A DNA stretch of 64,000 bases from an uncultured Ruminiclostridium sp. GTDB taxonomy: Bacteria; Bacillota; Clostridia; Oscillospirales; Ruminococcaceae. The translations under genes were made by a program, and so were the position numbers. The notes beneath the pieces were generated by a model. The model was given only the letters and a program-made list of their open reading frames with translations, was not told the DNA's origin and ran no database searches. The DNA lies in the NCBI GenBank assembly GCA_934490165.1, contig CAKSTB010000001.1, forward strand, positions 1-64,000, in the 5' to 3' direction. The stretch's first letter is position 1; the number at the start of each line of letters is the position of its first letter. Positions 7,520-15,750 of this stretch are shown here, piece by piece.

Positions 7520-8368
7520 ATGGCACAGGTATCCAATATACAGTGGTTTCCGGGTCATATGACCAAAACCAAGCGACAGATAGAAGCAAGCTTAAAGCTT
7601 GTTGACGCTGTTGCCGAAATAGTAGACGCAAGAATACCCGAATCCAGCAGAAACCCCGTAATAAGCGAGATAACAGGCTCTAAGCCGAGAATTATCCTGC
7701 TTAATAAATGCGACTATGCGGACGAAAAAGTGACCGCGGAGTGGCAGAAGTACTATACGGCGCAGGGCTATAAGGCTATGATATGCGATTGCAGAAGCGG
7801 TAAAGGTGTAAAGGCTTTTACACCGAACGTCAAGAATCTGCTTTCGGATCTGCTTGCCAAACGTAAGGCAAAAGGTCTTGTCGGTCAGTCGCTCAGAGTT
7901 ATGGTAGTAGGAATACCGAATGTCGGTAAATCTTCTTTTATAAACAGAATTTCAAAGGCGGGCAAGACCAAGGTCGAGGACAGGCCGGGCGTTACAAGAG
8001 GTGCACAGTGGGTATCGCTTGACAAGGAGCTTGAACTGCTCGACACTCCCGGAATACTCTGGCCGAAGTTTGACGACCAGCAGGTAGCGATAAAGCTCGG
8101 TTATACGGGCGCTATCAAGGACGATGTAATGGACGTGTGCGAGCTTGCGGACAGCTTGCTTTGCTTCCTGTGGGAAAACTACAAGGAAAACGTCATTGCG
8201 CGCTACAAGCTTGACGAGAACACAGAGCAGCCCGACCTTGAGATGATAGCAAGAAAGCGCGGTATGCTCGTTTCGGGCGGCGAACCCGATATAGAAAGAG
8301 CGGCTGCGGCAGTGCTCGATGAATTCAGGAGTGGTAAACTTGGCAGGATCTCTCTCGAAAGACCTTGA
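7520..8368 (+). CDS. rbgA: Ribosome biogenesis GTPase RbgA (YlqF)
   Basis: 282 aa. It is a circularly permuted GTPase: NKCD (G4) comes before GIPNVGKSS (G1), DRPGVTRG (G2) and DTPG (G3). The N-terminal WFPGHMTKTKRQIE motif is specific to RbgA, which drives late 50S assembly in Firmicutes. GGAGGGG precedes the ATG by a normal distance. It sits between lepB and rnhB, a common Firmicutes order. Confidence 0.95.
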   Translation: MAQVSNIQWFPGHMTKTKRQIEASLKLVDAVAEIVDARIPESSRNPVISEITGSKPRIILLNKCDYADEKVTAEWQKYYTAQGYKAMICDCRSGKGVKAFTPNVKNLLSDLLAKRKAKGLVGQSLRVMVVGIPNVGKSSFINRISKAGKTKVEDRPGVTRGAQWVSLDKELELLDTPGILWPKFDDQQVAIKLGYTGAIKDDVMDVCELADSLLCFLWENYKENVIARYKLDENTEQPDLEMIARKRGMLVSGGEPDIERAAAAVLDEFRSGKLGRISLERP

Positions 8369-8993
8369 GGATAAGAAGGATCTGTTTCTTTACGATAAAG
8401 AAGCAAGAAGTGAATGCGGCGTTATCTGCGGCATTGACGAAGCGGGCAGAGGACCGCTTGCCGGTGATGTTTATGCGGCGGCAGTGATACTCCCCGATGA
8501 TATCGTAATTGAAGGAATAAACGACAGCAAGAAGCTTACCGAGAAGAAGCGCGAGGCACTGTTTGACATAATTCGGGAAAAAGCTGTAAGCTACTGTATC
8601 GCAACTGCGTCTGTCGAGGAGATCGACAGCATAAATATACTCAATGCGGCAATGCTTGCTATGAAAAGAGCGTATGAGGGGCTTTCTGTAAAGCCCGACA
8701 CGGCGCTTATCGACGGCAACAAGACACCGGGGCTTGATATCCCCGAAAAGGCAATAATCAAGGGCGATGCGACAAGTGCGTCAATAGCGGCGGCATCTAT
8801 ACTTGCAAAGGTAGCGCGTGACCGCTATATGAAGGAGCTTGCCGAAAAATATCCGCAGTATATGTTCCAGAAGCACAAAGGCTACGGCACAAGGCTTCAC
8901 TATGAAATGCTTGACAAATACGGCGCAAGCGATATTCACCGTAAGAGCTTTCTTGTGAAGTACTATAATTCAAAGAATGCCGCAGACAAATAA
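8340..8993 (+). CDS. rnhB: Ribonuclease HII
   Basis: Removes ribonucleotides from DNA-RNA hybrids. The CGIDEAGRGPLAGDVYAA active-site block, NDSKKLTEKKRE, IDGN and the C-terminal HKGYGTRLHYE motif are clear. I prefer the TTG at 8340 (217 aa) because CAGGAG (8326-8331) lies eight bases before it, while the ATG at 8319 has no ribosome site and reaches further into rbgA. Either start leaves the catalytic domain intact. Overlaps yraN by 17 nt. Confidence 0.93.
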   Translation: MAGSLSKDLEDKKDLFLYDKEARSECGVICGIDEAGRGPLAGDVYAAAVILPDDIVIEGINDSKKLTEKKREALFDIIREKAVSYCIATASVEEIDSINILNAAMLAMKRAYEGLSVKPDTALIDGNKTPGLDIPEKAIIKGDATSASIAAASILAKVARDRYMKELAEKYPQYMFQKHKGYGTRLHYEMLDKYGASDIHRKSFLVKYYNSKNAADK

Positions 8994-9378
8994 CGATAGA
9001 GCCGTAAAGGGCAGACTGGGTGAGGACTTCACCGCGGACTACCTTGAAAAACACGGCTACAGAATAATCGAAAGAAATTACCGCAGACCCTGCGGTGAGA
9101 TCGACATTATAGCGTCTAAGGGCGATATACTGGCTTTCGTTGAAGTAAAAACACGGAAGTACAGAAGTCTTGTAAGCGGGGCGGAAGCGGTAGGATATAA
9201 GAAAAAGGGCAGGATAATCGCAACTGCCGATATATTTCTTGCCGGATACGGCACTGAAAAGACTGTCCGCTATGATATAGCGGAGGTAACGGTTTCATCG
9301 GGTACTGCTGTGCGGGTCATAGACTTTAAGTACTATGAGGACGCATTCGACACTACCGGATATGAAACGCAATTTTAA
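8977..9378 (+). CDS. yraN: YraN / UPF0102 family endonuclease-like protein
   Basis: 133 aa. The pattern KGRLGEDFTADYLEKHGYRI, CGEIDIIASKGDILAFVEVKTRK is the PD-(D/E)XK-like core of the UPF0102 family (D, E-x-K). Its cellular role is poorly defined; genes of this family are often next to rnhB, as here. No strong ribosome site is seen, and the 17-nt overlap with rnhB suggests coupled translation. Confidence 0.9.
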   Translation: MPQTNNDRAVKGRLGEDFTADYLEKHGYRIIERNYRRPCGEIDIIASKGDILAFVEVKTRKYRSLVSGAEAVGYKKKGRIIATADIFLAGYGTEKTVRYDIAEVTVSSGTAVRVIDFKYYEDAFDTTGYETQF

Positions 9379-9396
9379 CAAAGAAGGATGTTTGCT

Positions 9397-10890
9397 ATGA
9401 ACTACAAAAGCACCAGAGATGTCAAGGTAAATGTACCCAGCGCTTATGCTATCTCACAGGGACTTTCGGCTGACGGCGGACTTTTTGTTCCCGATAGTCT
9501 TCCCAAGCTCTCAGAAGAGAAGATAATGTCGCTTTGCGATATGTCGTATGCCGAAAGAGCATATGAGATATTCAAGCTCTTCCTTACAGACTTTACCGAT
9601 GATGAGATAAAGCACTGCGTAAACGGCGCTTACAACGACAAGAATTTTGCTACCGACAACATCGCTGAGATCTCTCACCTTGTACCCGGTACATATATTC
9701 TTGAGCTGTGGCACGGTCCTACCTGCGCATTCAAGGATATGGCACTTCAGATCCTGCCTTATCTGCTTACAACTTCCGCCAAGAAGACGATCGATGGTAA
9801 GAAGATCTCTATCCTCGTTGCTACAAGCGGCGATACAGGAAAGGCCGCACTTGAGGGCTTCAAGGACGTTGACGGCACTTCAATAATGGTATTCTACCCT
9901 GAGGACGGCGTAAGCAATATGCAGAAGCGTCAGATGACAACTCAGGAGGGCAACAACGTAAACGTATGCGCTGTAGTCGGCAACTTTGACGACTGCCAGA
10001 GCGGCGTTAAGCAGATATTCACGGATAAAGCTGTAATCGCCGAGCTTGAAAAGGCAAATACGGTATTCTCAAGTGCAAACTCCATCAACTGGGGCAGACT
10101 TGCTCCCCAGATAATCTACTACGTTTCTTCTTATGTACAGCTCGTCAAGGACGGCGAACTGAAGTACGGCGAGAAGCTCAATGTTGTAGTTCCCACAGGT
10201 AACTTCGGTAACATACTTGCCGCATATTACGCTAAGCAAATGGGTATCCCGATAGGCAAGCTTATTTGTGCGTCAAATGCAAACAATGTACTTACCGACT
10301 TTATAAACACAGGTATCTACGACAGAAACAGAAAGTTCTACACAACTGTTTCTCCCTCTATGGATATCCTTATTTCAAGCAACCTCGAAAGACTGCTGTA
10401 TCACCTCACAGGTGAAGATGACAAGCTGATAAACGAGTGGTTCACAGCTCTTAAGACAGACGGCAGATATGAGGTAAACGACAGCGTAAAGGCGGCTATC
10501 AAGGAAACCTTCTATGCAGGCTGCTGCAACGATGAGGAAACAAAGGGCGCTATCAAGGAAGTATTCGGCGAATACAGCTACCTTATGGATACTCACACGG
10601 CTGTTGCTTACAAGGTATATGAGGATTACAAGAAGAAGACCGGCGACAACACAAAGACGCTTATCGCTTCTACCGCTAATCCCTACAAGTTCGGCTTTGC
10701 GGTATATGACGCACTGGGCGGCGAAACCGAGGGCGTTGACGAGTTCGAGCTTATCGGCAAGCTTGAAAAGCTGACTAAGACGACCTGCCCCAAGGCGCTT
10801 TCCGATACAAAGAACAAGCCTGTAAGATTTTCGGGTTCAATTAAGCCCGAGGATATGTCAAAGGCAGTTCTCAAATTTATAAACAAGTAA
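9397..10890 (+). CDS. thrC: Threonine synthase
   Basis: PLP enzyme making L-threonine from O-phosphohomoserine. About 497 aa, the long form. The PLP lysine lies in HGPTCAFKDMALQ, phosphate-binding ATSGDTGKAALEGF follows, and VPTGNFGNILAAYYAK is the cofactor glycine loop. I start at the ATG at 9397 because AAGAAGGA touches the earlier in-frame ATG at 9388. No thrA or thrB in the window. Confidence 0.95.
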   Translation: MNYKSTRDVKVNVPSAYAISQGLSADGGLFVPDSLPKLSEEKIMSLCDMSYAERAYEIFKLFLTDFTDDEIKHCVNGAYNDKNFATDNIAEISHLVPGTYILELWHGPTCAFKDMALQILPYLLTTSAKKTIDGKKISILVATSGDTGKAALEGFKDVDGTSIMVFYPEDGVSNMQKRQMTTQEGNNVNVCAVVGNFDDCQSGVKQIFTDKAVIAELEKANTVFSSANSINWGRLAPQIIYYVSSYVQLVKDGELKYGEKLNVVVPTGNFGNILAAYYAKQMGIPIGKLICASNANNVLTDFINTGIYDRNRKFYTTVSPSMDILISSNLERLLYHLTGEDDKLINEWFTALKTDGRYEVNDSVKAAIKETFYAGCCNDEETKGAIKEVFGEYSYLMDTHTAVAYKVYEDYKKKTGDNTKTLIASTANPYKFGFAVYDALGGETEGVDEFELIGKLEKLTKTTCPKALSDTKNKPVRFSGSIKPEDMSKAVLKFINK

Positions 10891-10905
10891 TTAAGGAGCG
10901 TTTAT

Positions 10906-11601
10906 TTGAAAGTATACACAATGGGAGATCTTCATCTGCCTTTCGGCAGACCGAAGCCGATGGATATTTTCGGTGGCTGGGAAAATTACACCGAGCGCAT
11001 TGAAAAGAACTGGAACAGTACAGTCGGCGAAGATGATTGCGTTGTGATACCCGGTGATCTTTGCTGGGCTATGTCGCTTGAGGAGGCTCTTCCCGATTTT
11101 GAGTTCGTAAGCCGCAGGCTTCACGGCAGGAAGATAATCTCAAAGGGCAACCACGATTACTGGTGGACTACACTTAATAAAATGAACAGCTTTTTACAGT
11201 CAAACGGTTTCGACAATATCAGTATAATGCACAACAACGCGTTCAGCGAATGCGGCATAGCGATATGCGGAACAAGAGGCTGGATAAATGATGACGGCGA
11301 GCCGCAGGACGCAAAGGTTCTGGCAAGAGAAGCGGGCAGACTGGAGATGTCGCTTAAGGCAGCCGTTGCCACAGGGCTTGAGCCTGTGGTGTTTATACAT
11401 TACCCGCCGATATACGGCAGTGAGCAAAACGACTACATTCTGGATGTTATGTCAAGGTATCCCGTGAAGCGGTGCTTCTACGGTCACGTTCACAGCGCTC
11501 CGTGCTTCCCGAAAGCTTTTCAGGGCGTGAGGGACGGAATTACCTACAGAATGGTGTCGGCTGACTATGTTAAATTTACACCTGTACTTGTGCAGGAATA
11601 A
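10906..11601 (+). CDS. Calcineurin-like metallophosphoesterase
   Basis: 231 aa. The dinuclear metal motifs are GDLHLPFG, PGDLCWAM, KGNHDYWW and GHVHSAP, in the right order. It begins with TTG after AAGGAG, and the reading MKVYTMGDLHLP places the first metal ligand where the family has it. Substrate unknown; members are loosely called Ser/Thr phosphatase-like. It follows thrC by 15 nt and probably shares its transcript. Confidence 0.88.
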   Translation: MKVYTMGDLHLPFGRPKPMDIFGGWENYTERIEKNWNSTVGEDDCVVIPGDLCWAMSLEEALPDFEFVSRRLHGRKIISKGNHDYWWTTLNKMNSFLQSNGFDNISIMHNNAFSECGIAICGTRGWINDDGEPQDAKVLAREAGRLEMSLKAAVATGLEPVVFIHYPPIYGSEQNDYILDVMSRYPVKRCFYGHVHSAPCFPKAFQGVRDGITYRMVSADYVKFTPVLVQE

Positions 11602-11658
11602 AATACAATAATACGCATCGCCGTATACAAGGCTTTGCAAAAACGGAGGATTTTTCAA

Positions 11659-12951
11659 ATGGAGATCATTTCAAACAACAAGACCGCTACAAATACGGTA
11701 GAGGTAGAATTCAAGGCAACAGCCGAAGAATTTGAGCAGGCAGTACAGGCAGCTTATTTAAAGAAGAAAAAGAACATCAACGTTCCCGGTTTCAGAAAGG
11801 GTAAAGCACCCCGTAAGATAATCGAGGCTGAGTACGGCGAGGGCGTTTTCTATGAAGATGCGGTAAACGGTATGTATCAGAAGACCGTTGCAGAGGTTAT
11901 CGACGAGCTCAAGCTTGAAGTTGTTGATATGCCCAATATCGAAGTAACAGAAGTAAGCAAGGAGAACGGCGTTTCTTTCAAGGCTACATTCACAACAAAG
12001 CCCGAGGTTGAAGTTAAGGACTACAAGGGTATAAAGGTAAACAAGACTGTCAAGACTGTAACTGACGAAGATGTTGCTAACGAACTCAAGAGATATCAGG
12101 AGAAGGACGCAAGAATAATCGACGTTACAGACAGAGCGCTTCAGAAGGGCGATACAGCAGTATTTGACTTTGAAGGTTTCGTTGACGGTCAGCCTTTCGA
12201 GGGCGGCAAGGCTGAGCACTTCTCACTCGAGATCGGCAGCGGTCAGTTTATCCCCGGCTTTGAGGACGGTATGGTAGGTCACAGCATTGACGAGGAATTT
12301 GACGTTAATGTTACATTCCCCGAGAACTACAACGCCGAGAACTTAAAGGGCAAGCCCGCAGTATTCAAGTGCAAGATCCACGAGATCAAGGCTAAGGAAT
12401 ACGCTGAGCTTGACGATGAGTTTGCTAAGGACGTAAGCGATTTCGATACACTTGACGAATTCAAGGCTGACATCAGAGCTAAGCTTGAAGAGAGCGCTAA
12501 GAATGCCGCTGACGCTAAGCTTGATGCTGACATCACAGACGCTGTTATCGAGAAGCTTGAGGGCGAGATCCCCGACGCTATGATAAACAACCGTGTTGAC
12601 GACCTCGTTCGTGACTGGGAATACAGAAACAGATATCAGGGCATCACAGTAGCCGATTATCTGAAGTTCACAAACACAACGATCGAGCAGTTCAAGGAGA
12701 ACTTCAAAGAGCCCGCCGCAAAGCAGGTTAAGCTCAGACTCGCTCTTGAGAAGATCGCTCAGGTTGAAAACGTTACTGTTACAGATGAGGACGTTGAGAA
12801 GGAATACGCTGAGATGGCTGAAAACTACAAGATGGAGCTTGACAAGGTAAAGGCTCTTGTTTCTGAGGACGCTCTCAGAAAGGATCTTGAGGTTGAAAAG
12901 GCATTCGACATCGTTCGTGAGAGTGCAGACGTAACCGAAGTTACTGAATAA
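11659..12951 (+). CDS. tig: Trigger factor, ribosome-associated chaperone
   Basis: 430 aa. The N-terminal ribosome-binding domain has GFRKGKAPRK, followed by an FKBP-like PPIase domain (GDTAVFDFEGFVDGQPFEGG, FIPGFEDGMVGH) and the C-terminal substrate-binding arms. Start ATG at 11659 with CGGAGG upstream; a TTG at 11635 in frame precedes that site. First of tig-clpP-clpX. Confidence 0.97.
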   Translation: MEIISNNKTATNTVEVEFKATAEEFEQAVQAAYLKKKKNINVPGFRKGKAPRKIIEAEYGEGVFYEDAVNGMYQKTVAEVIDELKLEVVDMPNIEVTEVSKENGVSFKATFTTKPEVEVKDYKGIKVNKTVKTVTDEDVANELKRYQEKDARIIDVTDRALQKGDTAVFDFEGFVDGQPFEGGKAEHFSLEIGSGQFIPGFEDGMVGHSIDEEFDVNVTFPENYNAENLKGKPAVFKCKIHEIKAKEYAELDDEFAKDVSDFDTLDEFKADIRAKLEESAKNAADAKLDADITDAVIEKLEGEIPDAMINNRVDDLVRDWEYRNRYQGITVADYLKFTNTTIEQFKENFKEPAAKQVKLRLALEKIAQVENVTVTDEDVEKEYAEMAENYKMELDKVKALVSEDALRKDLEVEKAFDIVRESADVTEVTE

Positions 12952-12968
12952 TTTAGTTTTACAATCGG

Positions 12969-13004
12969 GAGCTTTCTGTATCGTATATGGAAAGCTCTTT
13001 ATTG
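12969..13004 (+). terminator. Terminator between tig and clpP
   Basis: GAGCTTTC (12969-12976) pairs with GAAAGCTC (12990-12997), followed by TTTATTG. Modest T-run, so likely partial. Confidence 0.6.
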
Positions 13005-13035
13005 TCTGTATGAAATAAGGAAAGGCAGGAGTTTT

Positions 13036-13623
13036 ATGAGTTTAGTACCAACCGTCATCGAACAGACAGGCAGAGGAGAAAGAGCATATGACATTTTCTC
13101 AAGACTGCTTAACGACAGAATTATCATGCTTAACGAAGAAGTAAACAATGTTACTGCGGGACTTGTTGTTGCACAGTTACTGTTTCTTGAAGGACAGGAT
13201 CCGGATAAGGATATCAGCCTTTATATCAACAGCCCCGGCGGTTCTATTTCTGCCGGCATGGCAATATATGACACAATGAATTACATCAAGTGTGATGTAT
13301 CCACGATCTGTGTAGGTATGGCGGCTTCTATGGGCGCATTCCTGCTTTCAAGCGGCGCTAAGGGCAAGCGTTTCTGCCTGCCGAACTCGGAAGTTATGAT
13401 ACACCAGCCCCTTATAAGCGGCGGACTGAGCGGTCAGCAGACCGATATCACGATCCATGCAAAGTATCTTGAAAAGACAAGAGAAACGCTTGAAAAGATA
13501 ATGGCAGACAACTGTGGCAAGAGCTATGAACAGCTCCACAAGGACTGCGAAAGAGATAACTTCCTTTCAGCAGAAGAGGCTTGTGCTTACGGTCTTGTTG
13601 ACAAGGTAATTGCAAAGAGATAA
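13036..13623 (+). CDS. clpP: ATP-dependent Clp protease proteolytic subunit
   Basis: 195 aa serine peptidase subunit of ClpXP/ClpCP. The triad is Ser98 in MAASMGAFLL, His123 in MIHQPL and Asp174 in ERDNF; two extra residues near PLISGGLSG shift the Asp from the Bacillus position 172. The INSPGGSI loop is normal. AGGAGTTTT precedes the ATG. A second ClpP-like gene (tepA) lies at 18 kb. Confidence 0.97.
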   Translation: MSLVPTVIEQTGRGERAYDIFSRLLNDRIIMLNEEVNNVTAGLVVAQLLFLEGQDPDKDISLYINSPGGSISAGMAIYDTMNYIKCDVSTICVGMAASMGAFLLSSGAKGKRFCLPNSEVMIHQPLISGGLSGQQTDITIHAKYLEKTRETLEKIMADNCGKSYEQLHKDCERDNFLSAEEACAYGLVDKVIAKR

Positions 13624-13645
13624 TCAGTTGAAAGGAAATTAACCA

Positions 13646-14935
13646 ATGCTTAGATGCAGTTTCTGTGAAAGAACCGAAGATCAGGTTGAGAGAATAATAT
13701 ACGGTGCAAGCGGCTGTATCTGCAACGACTGCATAGTAGCGTCATATCAGATGCTGATGGAGCAGGAGGGCAAGCCTGTTTCAAGAAAGTCAAACAGCAA
13801 GCACGAGGAAGAGCACGAGCTTATCAAGCCCGCTGACTTAAAGGCGATACTTGACAAATATATCGTAGGTCAGGACGAGGCAAAGAAGACTATCTGCGTT
13901 TCCGTATATAACCACTATAAAAAGAACTTCTGCGGCGATGATAAAAAGGCTGACGAAATAGAGCTTCAGAAGAGCAATGTGCTTCTGCTCGGTCCTACAG
14001 GTGTAGGTAAGACGATGATAGCGCAGACGCTCGCAAATATTCTGAAAGTTCCGTTTGCCATTGCCGACGCAACAACGCTCACTCAGGCAGGCTATGTCGG
14101 CGAGGACGTTGAGAATGTTCTGTTAAGGCTTATCCAGGCCGCCGATTATGACATTGAAGCGGCAGAACACGGTATTATCTATATCGATGAGATAGACAAG
14201 ATAACAAGAAAGTCCGAGAACACCTCGATAACCCGCGATGTAAGCGGTGAGGGTGTACAGCAAGCACTGCTCAAGATAATTGAGGGCACTGTGTCGAACG
14301 TTCCTCCGCAGGGCGGAAGAAAGCACCCCAACCAGGAGTTTATACAGATAAACACAAAGAATATTCTGTTTATCTGCGGCGGTGCTTTTGAGGGCATCGA
14401 CAAGCTGATAATGCAGAGAACAAGCTCTTCTGCGCTCGGCTTTGGTGCTGATGTCAAGAGTAAGCAGGAAAACAAGATAAACGAGGCGCTCCATCAGGTA
14501 GAGCCCGAGGATCTTGTAAAGTTCGGTATTATCCCCGAGCTTGTGGGCAGACTTCCCGTTATCGCGGTGCTTGACGACCTTGACGAGGACGCGCTCGTGA
14601 AGATACTGTCAGAGCCTAAAAACGCTATCTTAAAGCAGTATAAGTATATGTTCTCGCTTGACAATATCGAGCTTGAAATAACCGATGACGCTATGCGTGC
14701 CATCGCCAAGAAAGCGGCTGACAGAAAGACAGGCGCAAGAGGACTGAGAACGGTAGTTGAAGAAGCGCTTTCGGATACTATGTTCGACGCTCCGAGCGAT
14801 GAGAGTATAACAAAGGTCGTGCTCACAGGCGAATGCGTTACCGAGGGCAAGAAGCCTGAAATAATCAGAGATGCGAATGTCGCAAAGCTGAGAAGAAGTG
14901 CGGAGAAGAAAGCACTCAAGAAGAACGCAGGCTGA
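13646..14935 (+). CDS. clpX: ATP-dependent Clp protease ATPase subunit ClpX
   Basis: 429 aa AAA+ unfoldase. The zinc-binding domain uses Cys4, Cys7, Cys26 and Cys29. Walker A is GPTGVGKT, Walker B IIYIDEIDK, and the sensor regions (GADVKSKQE, ELVGRLPVI, RKTGARGLR) are intact. It starts 22 nt after clpP and feeds ClpP. Confidence 0.97.
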   Translation: MLRCSFCERTEDQVERIIYGASGCICNDCIVASYQMLMEQEGKPVSRKSNSKHEEEHELIKPADLKAILDKYIVGQDEAKKTICVSVYNHYKKNFCGDDKKADEIELQKSNVLLLGPTGVGKTMIAQTLANILKVPFAIADATTLTQAGYVGEDVENVLLRLIQAADYDIEAAEHGIIYIDEIDKITRKSENTSITRDVSGEGVQQALLKIIEGTVSNVPPQGGRKHPNQEFIQINTKNILFICGGAFEGIDKLIMQRTSSSALGFGADVKSKQENKINEALHQVEPEDLVKFGIIPELVGRLPVIAVLDDLDEDALVKILSEPKNAILKQYKYMFSLDNIELEITDDAMRAIAKKAADRKTGARGLRTVVEEALSDTMFDAPSDESITKVVLTGECVTEGKKPEIIRDANVAKLRRSAEKKALKKNAG

Positions 14936-14965
14936 GCTTCGGCTGACAAAGACTTATAAATAATG

Positions 14966-15004
14966 CAGTCCCGACACTGTTTTTGTGCCGGGCTGTATCT
15001 GTTT
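14966..15004 (+). terminator. Terminator after clpX
   Basis: An imperfect stem around CCCG..CAC / GTG..CGGG with a T-rich loop, followed by TATCTGTTTT. The 15005-15120 stretch beyond it is rich in TCGGC and CAGT words with a GTCAGT/ACTGAC inverted pair, and has no gene. Confidence 0.5.
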
Positions 15005-15163
15005 TCACAGGCGGCAGTCGGCGGTCGGTCAGTCACGGCGGCATTTGGCAGGCAACTGACAGCAGTTCGCGGTCAGAAGTCGGCGTATTATTGCCAATAT
15101 CGGCAGACATTCGCCAAAAACCATACCGCACAGTGAAAAAATAAAAATATTTTAAAAATGGTA

Positions 15164-15192
15164 TTTACAAAAGCAATTTTGTATGCTATAAT
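15164..15192 (+). promoter_or_regulatory. Promoter of rpsO
   Basis: TTTACA (15164-15169), 17-bp spacer, TATAAT (15187-15192). Confidence 0.8.
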
Positions 15193-15199
15193 ATCTTTG

Positions 15200-15310
15200 T
15201 TGTGCACTGCACACGATCAATTCTTGTCTTGGCTCTGTGGAGAATGCTCTTTTTGAGAAACACCGTTTCCCGCCGCTATGACAAAGAAAATATTTTTAAG
15301 AGGTGTAACC
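15200..15310 (+). promoter_or_regulatory. Leader of rpsO, possible S15 autoregulatory site
   Basis: About 110 nt between the predicted start of transcription and the rpsO ATG, with small hairpins including TGTGC/GCACA just after the promoter. S15 represses its own mRNA in several bacteria through unrelated leaders; this one is assigned only by position. Confidence 0.35.
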
Positions 15311-15577
15311 ATGCTTTTAAAGGAAGAAAAGACAGCGGTTATCGAAGCTAACCGCACACACGAGAACGACACAGGTTCTCCCGAAGTACAGATCGCTATT
15401 CTCACAAAGAGAATAAACGACTTAACAGAACATTTAAAGACTCACAAGAAGGATCACCACTCACGCCGTGGTCTTCTCAAGATGGTTGGTCACAGACGTA
15501 ATCTGTTAAACTACCTCGCTAAGAAGGATATCGAACGCTACCGTGCAATAGTTGCAAAGCTCGGTCTTCGTAAGTAA
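15311..15577 (+). CDS. rpsO: 30S ribosomal protein S15
   Basis: 88 aa, standard. The NDTGSPEVQIAILTKRIN and HSRRGLLKMVGHRR(N)LL motifs contact the 16S rRNA three-way junction. Start ATG at 15311 with AGAGGTG upstream; the longer in-frame ATG at 15278 would read through that site. Followed by pnp, a nearly universal pairing. Confidence 0.97.
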   Translation: MLLKEEKTAVIEANRTHENDTGSPEVQIAILTKRINDLTEHLKTHKKDHHSRRGLLKMVGHRRNLLNYLAKKDIERYRAIVAKLGLRK

Positions 15578-15586
15578 GAGTTTAAA

Positions 15587-15617
15587 AAAGGGCAGGGCAT
15601 TTGTTGTTCTGCCCTTT
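15587..15617 (+). terminator. Hairpin after rpsO
   Basis: AAAGGGCAG (15587-15595) pairs with CTGCCCTTT (15609-15617). The downstream T-run is poor, so this may attenuate or protect the rpsO 3' end rather than fully stop transcription into pnp. Confidence 0.65.
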
Positions 15618-15650
15618 AACCCTTATTTCAGATATCATTTTCCGATGTAA

Positions 15651-15728
15651 AGAGAAGCAGTGGAGTCAGCAATAAATTGAACGGAATAAAGGCTATTCCG
15701 CTGAACTTATTGCTAACGCTGTTTCTCT
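15651..15728 (+). promoter_or_regulatory. Long leader hairpin of pnp
   Basis: Nested arms run AGAGAAGCAG (15651-15660) with CTGTTTCTCT (15719-15728), GCAATAA (15669-15675) with TTATTGC (15707-15713), and CGGAATA (15682-15688) with TATTCCG (15694-15700). An alternative outer pair is ATTTCAGA (15625-15632) with TCTGAAAT (15726-15733). In E. coli the pnp leader forms an RNase III target through which PNPase autoregulates; this hairpin is placed equivalently, 22 nt before the start codon. The structure is seen; its function is inferred. Confidence 0.65.
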
Positions 15729-15750
15729 GAAATAAAACAGGAGGAACAAT

